A stretch of DNA of 64,000 bases from CAWFGW01 sp963849955 (GCA_963849955.1 CAWKJU010000001.1:186001-250000); one strand, 5' to 3'. Positions 44,730-55,141 are shown, counted from the stretch's first letter. A program made the numbers and translations. Notes: generated by a model not told the origin, from the letters alone.

Positions 44730-47700
44730 ATGTTTAAAAGCCTACTACTTACCTGTTGCCTTGCAGTCCTCTTTGCGGGTGCAGTGGTTGCCCAAACCAC
44801 CATTACAATTTCTTCCCGAATCGTTGGTTCATCAGATGATGCGGAAGAATATATCTATACTCCAGAAAATGAATCATTTCGTACGCAGGGTGCAATGGAT
44901 ATTACCAGTTCAGATATAGAATTGGGTGCTGAAAACCCAAATGGTCAAAATCCATCAATTGCGGGGTTGAGGTTTACTAGTTTAGAAATACCAAAAGGTA
45001 CCGTTATTGAGTCGGCATATTTAGAGTTTACAGTCGATGCTACCAACAAAAACGAAGACCCAGCGAACTACTATATTTATATCGAAGACAATATAAGCCC
45101 AGCTACTTTTAGCTCAGATAGCGCAGACATTACTTCCAGAACCTGGTTCAACGATTCCATTGCATGGGATGTTGAGCCTGGTTCTTGGGATGTTGTAGGG
45201 GGGAAACAACAATCAGCTGATATTACACCGTTAATAGAAGCTATAATCAATAAAGAAAGCTGGTCGCAAGGTAATGGGCTGGCATTTTTTATTACAGGAG
45301 AGGGCGTGAGAGAGGCAGAATCATTTGATGGTTCTGCTGCTGATGCTCCTCAACTGATTATAAAATTTATACAAGAAGATATTATCTATGAACCTGAATT
45401 GCTCCGTGAAATTCCAGATCAGGAATTAGTTCAAGGCTGGGATTTCGCGTTGGACATCACACCTTATTTCACAGATAAAGATAGCGAGTTATCGTTCTTG
45501 GCCTATTCAACTGGAGAAGATACGTTGCCGGATTGGATTACTTTTGAAAATGGCATGCTCTCAGGTACATTTGACGGGGTAACTAATTTCCCAATCACCA
45601 TAGAAGCGATAAGTGATGGTAAGTCGATTACGGATGAATTTATAATTTCATATAGTGCTCCTTCAGCTGATTTCACTTTAGCAATTTTTCATAACAACGA
45701 TGGTGAATCCGATTTACTTCCTGACTCTATTGTCGTAAATGGTGTGCCAACTACTGGTGGCAGTATCGGCCAATTTAAAGCAACATTAGATAAGATGCGG
45801 TCTCAAGCCAATAAGCGAGGTTACCAATCGGTGATGCTTTCTTCGGGTGATAATTTCCTTGCAGGTTTAGAGTACAACGCAAGTCAAGCCAATGGTGTGT
45901 TTTACGATGCCATCGCGTTAGATTCAATAAATTATGATGCCATAGATTTAGGGAATCATGACTTTGATTTTGGAACAGCGGTTTTGGCAGACTTTATTAG
46001 TTCATTTGAAACGAACAAAGCACCGTATTTAAGTTCAAACCTAAGTTTTTCAAATGTAGCAGAGATGCAAGCATTGGTAGAAGAAGAAAGAGTTGTTCCC
46101 GCTACCATCGTAGAAAAAGGAAATGAGAAAATCGGAGTAATTGGTTTAACAACACCACTCATCAACGTCATCTCAAGTCCTGGAAATACAATCATTTCAG
46201 AAGCAATAGTTGATTCGGTACAGAAATACATTGACTGGTTAACGGGAGAGGGAGTAAACAAGATTATTTTGATTAGTCATTTACAGGATTTAAATGAAGA
46301 GATCAATCTTGCAAATCAGTTAACGGATATTGATGTAATCATTGCAGGTGGTGGTGATGAGTTAATTTCTAATAACCCAATCATTGGAAAGCCTTATAAT
46401 GTGAACCCTGTAGGGGCTTACCCAATGGTAGCAAAAGACAAGGAAGATAACGAGGTGTACATCGTTACTACACCTGGTAACTACCGCTATTTAGGTAATT
46501 TATTAATTGATTTTGATGCCAATGGTCTGGTGACAAAAGTGCACAAACAATCGGATCTAATATTGGTATATGGTGAAACACACCAAGGGATGGTGGATGT
46601 CATTGAAACACCCATTAAAGAATATATCGGAGATCTTTCTACCAACGTAATCGCACTAGCAGAAGACACGTTAGATTTTAGAAGAGAAACAATCAGACAT
46701 GCAGAGTCTAATGGAGGCAACTTATTTGCTGATGCTTTATTATGGCAAGCGAAACAAACACATGCCACCTTCGGTGTAAAAGAACCACAAGTAGCGATTC
46801 AAAACTCTGGCGGGTTAAGAATTGAATCGTTAATAGAATCAGGAGATTTTACAGAAGACTTGACGTACGAAGTAGCTGCTTTTACTAATATTCTTTCTGT
46901 AGTAGAAGATATTGAGCCTGCGAAATTTCTTCAAATTATAGAACATGGTGTAGCAAAAGCACCAGGTTTAGATGGACGATTCCCACAGATTGCTGGTTTC
47001 AAAATCGTGTTTAATCCTGCTGCTCCAGAAGGTGATCGAGTGATTTCAATTGAATTGAATGACGGAACTATGATAGTTGAAAATGGAGAAGTAGTTACTG
47101 GCGCTCCAGCGATTACGTTAGCATCCATTGACTTTACTGTTAGAGATAATGGCATTGGAGGAGGAGATGGTTATCCATTTTACCCATTGACCTACAAAAC
47201 TTTAGGAGCAACCTATCAACAAGCTTTTGTCAACTACTTAGTTGACGGTTTAGCAGGAGTAATCTCGAAAGAAGACTACCCTTACAATGCACCAAAATCA
47301 CGAATAATCGAGCATATATCTCAAGTACCAGCGGTGGATTCTGTTGTGGTTAACTTTGGTGAAGCATGTCCTGAAAACTTAGTGAATTGGACCTTGTTTC
47401 ACACACAAGATAACTTGGTTTCACGCTGTGAAGGAAATGAATACATCCAATTTAATGGACATAGTTCAGGTGCTAATGGGGCAGGACAATCGTGGTTAAT
47501 TACTCCAAGAATCAACTTTGATGATGTGGATGACTTAGTACTTGAATTTACAGCTAGAAACCAATATGCACGGAATGCTGGTCCTGATGTGGAAGTATTT
47601 TACTCAACGGACTATGTTGGTTTGGGTGACCCAACTGGGTTTACATGGATAAATATTGCACAAGCGACAAATTTCTTAAACAACGATCCTAAACCTAGTT

Positions 47701-49832
47701 CTGGTCCAACAGCTTCTGGAGAAATTGATTTATCATTTATTTCAGAAGAAGCTTATGTGGCAGTAGTCTACTACTCGGATGGATCAGCGGGAGGCGGCAG
47801 TTCAAGCTTCTATTTATACGATTTCTCTGTGACTCCTCCTGCGGAAATTTTAGATGGCGGGTATAAAACCATTGCTGAGATACAAGGAGAAGGCGAAGCA
47901 TCAAGCCTGGAGTCTTTCCTTGTTATTACTTCAGGTATTGTGACTGCTAAGTTTGGCGGAAAAGAACCTTATACTGGAGTAGGGTTTACTTCAAACCTTG
48001 CAGGGTTTTATGTGCAGGATATGGTAGGGGACGGAAACGCAGCTACTTCAGAAGCATTATATGTGAAATCAAATGCAGTAGTTGAAGTAGGTGATTCAGT
48101 TGTCATAGAAGGCGTAGTCTCAGAGTCTTTTGGTTTAACCCAATTGACGGATATCAAATCAGTGAGTGTAGTATCAAAAGGTAATGCTGTTGTTATCACT
48201 GAAATCACACTACCAGCAGCATCACGAGAAGATTTTGAAGCATGGGAAAATATGTTGGTGTCGTTTACCAACACTTTTTATGTTACTGAAAACCGTAACC
48301 TGGAAAATTTTGGAGAGTTAAGAGTGGCTGCGGATGGCATTCTTTACCAACCTACACAAGTAGTTGATCCGAATGATAGCCCTAAAACAGGAAATACAGC
48401 GAGTGGTAACTCTAATGTCAATGCAATTACGGCTCAACTGGAAATGAATGGCGCAAGAAGTTTTGTTTTGGATGACGCAAGAAGTGGTTCTAACCCATCC
48501 CCAATTCCTTACCTTGGTACTGATAACTCATTAAGAGCAGGAACTACCATAGACAACCTTGCGGGAATCTTTACTTATGATTTCAGTGAATATAGATTAC
48601 AACCAACTTCGGTACCGGTGTTCAATTACGCAGCACCAGATGCATTACCAAGTGTGGGTGAAGGTGCATTACGAGTTGTTTCATTCAATGTCTTAAACTA
48701 TTTCAATGGTGACGGTCAAGGCGGAGGTTTCCCAACATCAAGAGGAGCAGCTAGTCAAGCCGACTTCTTAAAACAATCACAAAAAATAGTCGCTGCTCTA
48801 GTGGAGTTAGATGGTGATGTAGTTGGTTTAATTGAAATCGAAAATGATGAAGACAACGGTTTTAGTGCAATCAAAACGTTAGTAGATCACTTAAATACTG
48901 AAATGGGTGTGGGTACATATGACTTCGTGTCAACTGGTGTTATTGGTCGATTCGCTGGTTCGGCTGACGAAATCAAATGTGGGTTTATCTATAAGCCAAC
49001 GAAAGTAAGTTTAGTAGGTAATTATGCCATTCTTGATAACGAATTTGATGCGAATTATAACGATGGATTTAGCCGACCTGCTTTGGCGCAAACCTTTGAA
49101 GAAATAAGTTCTAATCAACGATTCACCGCTGTTATTAATCACTTCAAATCAAAAGGTTCTGATTGTGATGACTTAGGTGATTTTGAAGATGGTGATGGAC
49201 AAGGCGAATGTAATGTGACAAGAACACAATCGGCAGGAACTTTAGCAAGTTGGTTAGAAACGGATCCTACAGGAAGCGGTGATCCAGATTTCCTTATTCT
49301 AGGTGACTTAAATGCGTATGCGCAAGAAGATCCAATAGATACCTTAAGAGCGAGAGGTTACGCCACGTTGGCTAATGATTCTTCTTATTCGTATGTCTTT
49401 GACGGCATGTATGGTTCATTAGACCAAGCATTGGCCAACGAGTCAATGATTGCCCAAGTATCAGGTTCTCACGTGTGGCATATCAACTCAATAGAGCCAG
49501 ATATGTTCGCTTACAATGGCCTAGCGAGTATGTTTAGCGCTTCGCCTTATTGGTCATCTGACCATGACCCGGTATTGATTGGGTTAAAACTAGATATAGA
49601 AGTAGGGTTAAATGCTACTCAAACAATAGCTGATTTCACTATTTACCCTAACCCATCCCAAGGAGTTGTGAACTTTAACAAAGCGGTAACGGGAACAGTT
49701 GTAGATGAATATGGAATAGAGGTAATGAGAGTAGTTGAAACAAACTCACTAAACTTAACGCAATATCCTGCTGGTGTTTATTTCTTAAGACTTGAAAATG
49801 GAGAGTTGTTCAAGCTTATATTTTTAGATTAG
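44730..49832 (+). CDS. T9SS-exported 5'-nucleotidase/endonuclease fusion (ExeM/YhcR-like)
   Basis: A 1700-residue exported protein started at ATG 44730 (MFKSLLLTCCLAVLFAGAVVAQ). Domains in order: a jelly-roll-like domain (about 25-213); an Ig/cadherin-like domain (218-310); and a metallophosphatase/5'-nucleotidase (313-863) with LSSGDNF, LGNHDFDFG and the C-terminal NSGGLR substrate pocket. Next come a choice-of-anchor-type beta domain (870-1037), an OB-fold-like segment (1041-1153), an endonuclease/exonuclease/phosphatase domain (1310-1620) with LIEIEND, LGDLNAY and SSDHDPV, and a T9SS tail (IYPNPSQGVVNF). It should digest external DNA and release nucleosides and phosphate. B. subtilis YhcR joins the same activities. 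Confidence 0.94.
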   Translation: MFKSLLLTCCLAVLFAGAVVAQTTITISSRIVGSSDDAEEYIYTPENESFRTQGAMDITSSDIELGAENPNGQNPSIAGLRFTSLEIPKGTVIESAYLEFTVDATNKNEDPANYYIYIEDNISPATFSSDSADITSRTWFNDSIAWDVEPGSWDVVGGKQQSADITPLIEAIINKESWSQGNGLAFFITGEGVREAESFDGSAADAPQLIIKFIQEDIIYEPELLREIPDQELVQGWDFALDITPYFTDKDSELSFLAYSTGEDTLPDWITFENGMLSGTFDGVTNFPITIEAISDGKSITDEFIISYSAPSADFTLAIFHNNDGESDLLPDSIVVNGVPTTGGSIGQFKATLDKMRSQANKRGYQSVMLSSGDNFLAGLEYNASQANGVFYDAIALDSINYDAIDLGNHDFDFGTAVLADFISSFETNKAPYLSSNLSFSNVAEMQALVEEERVVPATIVEKGNEKIGVIGLTTPLINVISSPGNTIISEAIVDSVQKYIDWLTGEGVNKIILISHLQDLNEEINLANQLTDIDVIIAGGGDELISNNPIIGKPYNVNPVGAYPMVAKDKEDNEVYIVTTPGNYRYLGNLLIDFDANGLVTKVHKQSDLILVYGETHQGMVDVIETPIKEYIGDLSTNVIALAEDTLDFRRETIRHAESNGGNLFADALLWQAKQTHATFGVKEPQVAIQNSGGLRIESLIESGDFTEDLTYEVAAFTNILSVVEDIEPAKFLQIIEHGVAKAPGLDGRFPQIAGFKIVFNPAAPEGDRVISIELNDGTMIVENGEVVTGAPAITLASIDFTVRDNGIGGGDGYPFYPLTYKTLGATYQQAFVNYLVDGLAGVISKEDYPYNAPKSRIIEHISQVPAVDSVVVNFGEACPENLVNWTLFHTQDNLVSRCEGNEYIQFNGHSSGANGAGQSWLITPRINFDDVDDLVLEFTARNQYARNAGPDVEVFYSTDYVGLGDPTGFTWINIAQATNFLNNDPKPSSGPTASGEIDLSFISEEAYVAVVYYSDGSAGGGSSSFYLYDFSVTPPAEILDGGYKTIAEIQGEGEASSLESFLVITSGIVTAKFGGKEPYTGVGFTSNLAGFYVQDMVGDGNAATSEALYVKSNAVVEVGDSVVIEGVVSESFGLTQLTDIKSVSVVSKGNAVVITEITLPAASREDFEAWENMLVSFTNTFYVTENRNLENFGELRVAADGILYQPTQVVDPNDSPKTGNTASGNSNVNAITAQLEMNGARSFVLDDARSGSNPSPIPYLGTDNSLRAGTTIDNLAGIFTYDFSEYRLQPTSVPVFNYAAPDALPSVGEGALRVVSFNVLNYFNGDGQGGGFPTSRGAASQADFLKQSQKIVAALVELDGDVVGLIEIENDEDNGFSAIKTLVDHLNTEMGVGTYDFVSTGVIGRFAGSADEIKCGFIYKPTKVSLVGNYAILDNEFDANYNDGFSRPALAQTFEEISSNQRFTAVINHFKSKGSDCDDLGDFEDGDGQGECNVTRTQSAGTLASWLETDPTGSGDPDFLILGDLNAYAQEDPIDTLRARGYATLANDSSYSYVFDGMYGSLDQALANESMIAQVSGSHVWHINSIEPDMFAYNGLASMFSASPYWSSDHDPVLIGLKLDIEVGLNATQTIADFTIYPNPSQGVVNFNKAVTGTVVDEYGIEVMRVVETNSLNLTQYPAGVYFLRLENGELFKLIFLD

Positions 49833-49860
49833 GTTTTATCCGAATTTTTTAAAAACAACG

Positions 49861-49892
49861 AAAAAGCGGTCTAACTATAGACCGCTTTTTTT
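49861..49892 (+). terminator. Rho-independent terminator after the nuclease fusion gene
   Basis: GCGGTCTA (49866-49873) pairs with TAGACCGC (49878-49885) with a 4-base loop, preceded by A5 and followed by T7. Confidence 0.92.
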
Positions 49893-49992
49893 ATGTGGAG
49901 TGGGAGCTAGTTTCGTTTTGTGGCTAGAGTTTAGCCTATTAAATAATATAGCAATTTCTAACTGCGTTTTGAGAGGATGAATATGGGTTTAT

Positions 49993-50053
49993 GAAGTCAC
50001 AGACTTCTGAAATGGTAAAGCTTAAGTTGCGCTGAAAGAGCTAAACTTAAGCT
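49993..50053. repeat. Two tandem inverted repeats downstream of the DUF2971 gene
   Basis: GAAGTC (49993-49998) pairs with GACTTC (50002-50007). A perfect 10-base pair, AGCTTAAGTT (50019-50028) with AACTTAAGCT (50044-50053), encloses a 15-base loop that can form a small inner stem. The second lies 10 bases past the DUF2971 stop and may end that transcript. Confidence 0.5.
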
Positions 50054-50063
50054 AGGTTGGGAG

Positions 50064-50873
50064 TCAATCTTTTGTAAAGAATATTTCACCATTTTCATAA
50101 TTAAGGTTTGCATTATATTCTTTTACATGTTTATATAGAGGTTCGTTTCTAAGGATTATAGAAACTGCATTAACATCAGATTCGTCCATATTACTACCAT
50201 AAATAACAGCTTTCAAAGCTGAATAATAGATGGTTGAAGAAAACCCTTTGAAGCTTTCAAATTTAGAAAATTTTGAATAAAACCTAATCTCTTTTTCATA
50301 TTTCCAATTAGGAGCTTTATATGTAATTAGAGGTTCATTAGAATGATAGGTAATATTATCATTAGCTTCAATCAAAGTTATTTCAGGCCTTTTTTCATAA
50401 TTTATCTCACTGTAACTAAACTTTGGGCCAAACGTGTTTAGACACTTTATTAATTCTTGTTTATCGAAAACTAAACAGATACCAGTGTGTTTATCTGCAT
50501 AGTGAGCCCACATTAAGGGTTCTTTTGGTGTGTCAGAAAAACATGTTATCCCAAATTGATTTCTTTTTAAATTATACCAATTTTCTAAGAATAATTTTAA
50601 AAAAACAGAACCTGTTACTTTATTTAAGTGGTGTAGATAATAGTCATAATAATATGATAAATTATTACTTAGGAAAAAGTTCTTTATGGCTTTTTTACTT
50701 GGCTTGAAATCTATGTTTTTGACTGTTATCAGCCCCTCTAACTGATCATTCATTGAATTTGGTGGACCAAACCATAGTTCGCTTAAAATCAGGTTTTTAA
50801 GAGTGTAAGTGTTAATTGGAGCAAATTTATATATATGGTTTTCTTCAATCTTCATTTTTATAATTTTATCCAT
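50064..50873 (-). CDS. DUF2971 family protein
   Basis: A 269-residue, AT-rich and Lys/Asn/Tyr-rich protein without signal peptide. YKFAPINTYTLKNLILSELW, the NDQLEG site, ITCFSDTPKEPLMWAHYADK, HTGICLVFD and PNWKYEKEIRF are the conserved blocks of DUF2971. The family is common in accessory genomes; its biochemical role is not established. MWAHYADKHTGICL looks like the most conserved core. The gene is alone between the nuclease fusion and frr, and its lower GC suggests late arrival. The start could be the third in-frame Met at about 50855. Confidence 0.88.
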   Translation of the reverse strand: MDKIIKMKIEENHIYKFAPINTYTLKNLILSELWFGPPNSMNDQLEGLITVKNIDFKPSKKAIKNFFLSNNLSYYYDYYLHHLNKVTGSVFLKLFLENWYNLKRNQFGITCFSDTPKEPLMWAHYADKHTGICLVFDKQELIKCLNTFGPKFSYSEINYEKRPEITLIEANDNITYHSNEPLITYKAPNWKYEKEIRFYSKFSKFESFKGFSSTIYYSALKAVIYGSNMDESDVNAVSIILRNEPLYKHVKEYNANLNYENGEIFFTKD

Positions 50874-50925
50874 CCTAAAATAAGATAAAATCTTTACTAA
50901 AAACTAAACTTTAAAACTAAGCACA

Positions 50926-50955
50926 AAAAAAGGAGAAACTCACGCCTCTCCTTTT
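50926..50955 (-). terminator. Rho-independent terminator after frr
   Basis: On the minus strand AAAAAGGAGA pairs with TCTCCTTTTT over ten bases around a 10-base loop, and more T follows. It lies about 28 bases past the frr stop. Confidence 0.85.
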
Positions 50956-50982
50956 TCAATATTTTAAATAAGGTTGTCGACC

Positions 50983-51543
50983 TTAAACCGTCATAATCTC
51001 TTCTTCCTTCGCTGCATACACCGCATCTATTTTTTTGATGTACTTGTCTGTAGTTTCTTGTACAGTATCTTCAGCACCTTTTATAGCATCTTCCGAAGCA
51101 CCTTCTTTTAATAATGCTTTTAAGCCGGCATTGATATCTTTTCGAATATTTCTAACCCGAATTTTACCGTTTTCAGCTTCGTTTTTGGTTTGTTTCGCTA
51201 AGTCTTTTCTTCGTTCCTCAGTCATCGGAGGGATGTTCAAACGAATTTGCTCCCCATCGTTCGAAGGATTTAAACCCAGGTCAGAGTTGATGATTGCTTT
51301 CTCAACTTCTTTTAACATGGCTTTTTCCCAAGGCTTTATAACGATAGATCGTGCATCAGGTGTGTTGATATTAGCAATTTGATCCAGTGGAGTCATCGTT
51401 CCATAATACTCTACTTTAATCCCTTGCATCATGGCAGGACTAGCTTTTCCCGCACGTATTTTAGAAAATTCTTTTTTCGTCTGCTCCAGAGCTTTCTCCA
51501 TCGATTCCTCTGCTTCTTCCAGATACATGTTAATTTCTTCCAT
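50983..51543 (-). CDS. frr: Ribosome recycling factor
   Basis: A 186-residue protein that, with EF-G, splits post-termination ribosomes. KIRAGKASPAMMQGIKVEYYG and the C-terminal coiled coil (DTVQETTDKYIKKIDAVYAAKEEEI) match RRF along its length. It follows pyrH by 22 bases on the same strand, the conserved pyrH-frr pair. Confidence 0.98.
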   Translation of the reverse strand: MEEINMYLEEAEESMEKALEQTKKEFSKIRAGKASPAMMQGIKVEYYGTMTPLDQIANINTPDARSIVIKPWEKAMLKEVEKAIINSDLGLNPSNDGEQIRLNIPPMTEERRKDLAKQTKNEAENGKIRVRNIRKDINAGLKALLKEGASEDAIKGAEDTVQETTDKYIKKIDAVYAAKEEEIMTV

Positions 51544-51565
51544 GTTATTTTACTTTTTAAGGTTT

Positions 51566-52270
51566 TTAATGAACCAAAGTCCCTACAGACTCACCCTCTA
51601 CTAACTTCGTAAGGTTGCCTGGCTTGTTCATGTCAAATACAATTATAGGTAAGTTGTTTTCTTCGCAAAGCGTGAAGGCAGTCATGTCCATCACCTTTAA
51701 CCCTTTTTCATACACTTCTTTAAAACTAATATCATCATAACGCACAGCTTCAGGATATTTTTCAGGATCAGCTGTGTAAATACCATCTACACGGGTTCCT
51801 TTCAAAACTGCATCCGCTTCAATTTCAATTGCCCGTAAACTAGCGGCAGAGTCGGTCGTAAAATAAGGGTTACCAGTTCCTGCAGCAAAAATTACGATTC
51901 GTCCTTTTTCCAGGTGGCGAACAGCTCTTCTTCTGATATAACTTTCACACACTTGTTGAATGTGCAAACCAGACATCAATCGCGTTATTACGCCATTGTT
52001 TTCTAAAGCAGATTGCAAGGCCATTCCATTAATCACGGTAGCTAACATACCCATGTAATCACCTTGTACACGTTCGATACCAGCATCACCTGCTTGAATT
52101 CCTCTAAAAATATTACCACCACCAATCACGATAGCTACTTCTAAACCTTTGCTATGGATATATTTAATGTCAGTAGCATATTGCTGAAGTCGTACCGGGT
52201 CAATCCCATATTCTTTTTCACCCATAAGGGCTTCACCACTTAACTTCAGAAGAATGCGTTTGTATTTCAT
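51566..52270 (-). CDS. pyrH: Uridylate kinase
   Basis: A 234-residue amino-acid-kinase-fold UMP kinase that makes UDP. RILLKLSGEALMG and VIGGGNIFRG form the ATP/phosphate site, and GTGNPYFTTDSAA is the conserved UMP/ATP segment. It is first in pyrH-frr, with a candidate -7 box at 52296 on the minus strand. Confidence 0.98.
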   Translation of the reverse strand: MKYKRILLKLSGEALMGEKEYGIDPVRLQQYATDIKYIHSKGLEVAIVIGGGNIFRGIQAGDAGIERVQGDYMGMLATVINGMALQSALENNGVITRLMSGLHIQQVCESYIRRRAVRHLEKGRIVIFAAGTGNPYFTTDSAASLRAIEIEADAVLKGTRVDGIYTADPEKYPEAVRYDDISFKEVYEKGLKVMDMTAFTLCEENNLPIIVFDMNKPGNLTKLVEGESVGTLVH

Positions 52271-52295
52271 AAGGAACTGTTTAATTTAAACCAGA

Positions 52296-52303
52296 CAAAT
52301 ATA
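52296..52303 (-). promoter_or_regulatory. Candidate -7 box for pyrH-frr
   Basis: TATATTTG read on the minus strand fits TAnnTTTG, about 25 bases before the pyrH start. No clear -33 TTG is seen. Confidence 0.45.
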
Positions 52304-52433
52304 GTATCGCTAGGCATGAATAAAAATCAGATTTTCGATTTTATTCGCTTTTCATACTTTTTTAATCAAATCCTTTCTAAAATTGCTTTTTAGAATCATA
52401 AAGTGTTGTTTTACGCTCATTAATAATTACACT

Positions 52434-55025
52434 ATGAAAGCAAATCACATTTATATTATTGTTTTAGGTCTCGCTCTAACCTTCTCTGGTTGTGTAACCA
52501 AGAAAAACAAGGATGCTTCAAAGGGAATCAAAGGGCAACTTCCTACAAACATAAAACCCTTATATGTTCAGGACCCACAACCCTATCAACCCTCAAACAC
52601 GAAAGTATCAGATTTGATCCATACCAAATTAAAGGTGTCCTTCGATTGGGAAAAACAATATTTATACGGTGTTGCTAACTTAACTCTTAAGCCTTATTTC
52701 TATCCGCAATCAACCGTGGTATTAGATGCAAAAGGGTTTGATATCGATTATGTACAATTGGTGACCGAAGCTGGAAATCAAGCTTTAACTTATGAATATG
52801 ATTCGTTGCAGTTGACTGTTCAGTTAGATAAAGAATATTCACGGGATCAATCATATCAATTAGAAATAAAATACACGGCAAAACCAAACGAGTTAGAAGA
52901 GGGCGGGAGTAAAGCCATCACTTCCGACAAAGGACTTTATTTCATTAACCCATTAGGTGAAGACAAAGACAAGCCACGACAAATTTGGACGCAAGGGGAA
53001 ACCGAAGCAAGTTCATGCTGGTTTCCAACCATCGATTCGCCAAATGAAAAAACAACAGAAGAAATTTATATTACTGTAGATACGAACTTCACCACGATCT
53101 CTAATGGATCACTCATTTATTCCCGAGACAATGGCGATGGTACAAAAACAGACTACTGGAAGCAAGACCAACCACATGCACCCTATTTGTTCATGATGAC
53201 GATTGGTGAGTTTGCAGAAATTAAAGATTCATGGAAAGGAAAAGACGTTAACTACTATGTAGAGAAAAAATATGCTCCCTATGCACGCGGGGTGTTTGGT
53301 ATTACACCAGAGCTGTTGACGTTTTTCTCAGAAAAGTTGGGATATGAATATCCGTGGGACAAATATTATCAGGTTGCCGTTCGTGATTATGTTTCAGGGG
53401 CAATGGAAAATACTTCCGCAGCCGTTTTTTTAGAAGAGATTCAACTGACCGACCGCGAGCAGCTAGATGAAAACTGGGATTACATCATTGCACATGAACT
53501 ATTTCACCATTGGTTTGGTGATTTAGTTACTTGTGAATCATGGTCAAACTTAGCGTTGAATGAGTCGTTTGCAAACTACTCCGAATACTTGTGGTTTGAA
53601 TATAAATATGGACGTGATCGCGCAGACTTCCATGGTAAAACAGAGCAAGAAGAATATTTGCAAGAAGCAGTATCGAAGCAAGTACCCATTATTCGTTACC
53701 ACTATCACCATCGAGAAGACATGTTTGATCGCCACTCCTACAATAAAGGAGGGAGAGTATTACACATGTTAAGAAAATATGTAGGAGACGAAGCTTTCTT
53801 TATCGCCTTAAAAAGCTACCTACATGAACATGAATTTACAGCAGTTGAAATTCATGAGTTGAGACTAGCCTTTGAAGAAACCACAGGAGAAGATTTGAAT
53901 TGGTTTTTTAATCAATGGTTTTTATCACCAGGACATCCTGATTTAAAAGTAGAGCATTATTATTTAGGCGATACCCTGTTTTTAAATACAGCACAACTGC
54001 AAGACACAGCCTATACTCCAGTGTTTAAATTGCCTGTAGACATTGAGGTATGGGTAAATGGAGAAAAGTCACTTCATTCAATTGTTATAGATCAGGCAGT
54101 TCAACAATTTAAGTTTCCTTTAGCTGCAGCGCCTGACTTGGTCTTGTTTGATGCAGAGCAACAACTATTAGGTGTGGTTAACCACAAACAATCGGTTGAT
54201 GAGTTGATTTATCAATTTAAAAACTCAGATAAATACTTAGCAAAACATGATGCCTTAGTCGCATTGATGGCTGAATCATTTGACTCAGAAAAATATGACT
54301 ATAACCCAATATTGGATAGTGCAAATGTACGGGAGGTATTTAAGCAAGCATTAAATGCTTCATTCTATGGTTTAAGAGAACAGGCCATAGAGTCATTAAT
54401 AGGTTACAAGGGACAAGACACGACAGCGATTTATCAAGCAATCACCAAGCTAGCCGAGTCCGACAAAAAAGCATCCGTGAGATCCATGGCATTGGAGTAT
54501 TTGTCAGTAGCAGAAGCAGGATCGCAAGAGCTGTATAAGCAAATGTTAAGCGATAGTGCCTACTCAGTAGTAGCAGCAGCATTGTATGGTTATATCCAGG
54601 TAGGTGATGAATCAGAAAAAGCGGCCATCATCGAAAAATATAAGGATGAAGAAAAGTTAGACATCATTGTAAGTGTTGCACAATATTATATTGATGCCAA
54701 AGACACCACTCAAATCGATTGGTTTTTAAATAAATTTGACGAAGCGTCACCGCGAGATAAGATAGCCTTCTCACAATTTGTAGGAGACTATGTAACCAAA
54801 GTAGACACCCTTGAAAGTGGAAAAGCAATAGTGTTAGCCGAGGAATATGCAAGAAATCACGATCACTTCTACGCAAGATTCGCTGGTTATAAAATTTTAT
54901 GGTTATTAGACGGTTTAGATGGCGTAACCGAAAAAAGGAAGCAGGTCATTGAAAATGAGACAAATAAAATTTTAATAGATGCCTATGACCGATGGGAAAG
55001 TCGTATCATTCGCATTGGGAAATAA
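52434..55025 (+). CDS. M1 family aminopeptidase (lipoprotein)
   Basis: From the ATG at 52434 it is 863 residues with a lipoprotein signal ending FSGC (lipid Cys at 20); the upstream frame to 52383 adds 17 residues and is disfavoured. The gluzincin core has GAMENTSA (near 322), HELFHHWFG (near 352) and the downstream Glu in LNESFANY. An extended helical C-terminal half follows with HEAT-like repeats (residues about 600-860). It should trim N-terminal residues from peptides at the cell envelope. It diverges from pyrH. Confidence 0.94.
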   Translation: MKANHIYIIVLGLALTFSGCVTKKNKDASKGIKGQLPTNIKPLYVQDPQPYQPSNTKVSDLIHTKLKVSFDWEKQYLYGVANLTLKPYFYPQSTVVLDAKGFDIDYVQLVTEAGNQALTYEYDSLQLTVQLDKEYSRDQSYQLEIKYTAKPNELEEGGSKAITSDKGLYFINPLGEDKDKPRQIWTQGETEASSCWFPTIDSPNEKTTEEIYITVDTNFTTISNGSLIYSRDNGDGTKTDYWKQDQPHAPYLFMMTIGEFAEIKDSWKGKDVNYYVEKKYAPYARGVFGITPELLTFFSEKLGYEYPWDKYYQVAVRDYVSGAMENTSAAVFLEEIQLTDREQLDENWDYIIAHELFHHWFGDLVTCESWSNLALNESFANYSEYLWFEYKYGRDRADFHGKTEQEEYLQEAVSKQVPIIRYHYHHREDMFDRHSYNKGGRVLHMLRKYVGDEAFFIALKSYLHEHEFTAVEIHELRLAFEETTGEDLNWFFNQWFLSPGHPDLKVEHYYLGDTLFLNTAQLQDTAYTPVFKLPVDIEVWVNGEKSLHSIVIDQAVQQFKFPLAAAPDLVLFDAEQQLLGVVNHKQSVDELIYQFKNSDKYLAKHDALVALMAESFDSEKYDYNPILDSANVREVFKQALNASFYGLREQAIESLIGYKGQDTTAIYQAITKLAESDKKASVRSMALEYLSVAEAGSQELYKQMLSDSAYSVVAAALYGYIQVGDESEKAAIIEKYKDEEKLDIIVSVAQYYIDAKDTTQIDWFLNKFDEASPRDKIAFSQFVGDYVTKVDTLESGKAIVLAEEYARNHDHFYARFAGYKILWLLDGLDGVTEKRKQVIENETNKILIDAYDRWESRIIRIGK

Positions 55026-55042
55026 ATATTTTTTTTTAAATG

Positions 55043-55073
55043 TTTGGTGGTAAATAAAAAGCCTTTAAATTTG
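55043..55073 (+). promoter_or_regulatory. Promoter of the tRNA-Tyr/Gly/Thr-tuf operon
   Basis: TTTG (55043-55046), a 19-base spacer and TAAATTTG (55066-55073) fit the Bacteroidota consensus exactly, and the transcript would start close to 55080. Confidence 0.75.
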
Positions 55074-55141
55074 CAGTCCGTTTCGAAAGAGGGGTAGTGA
55101 AATTAGTAGAATTTCACGATGAAATATAAGATAGTGAAGAT

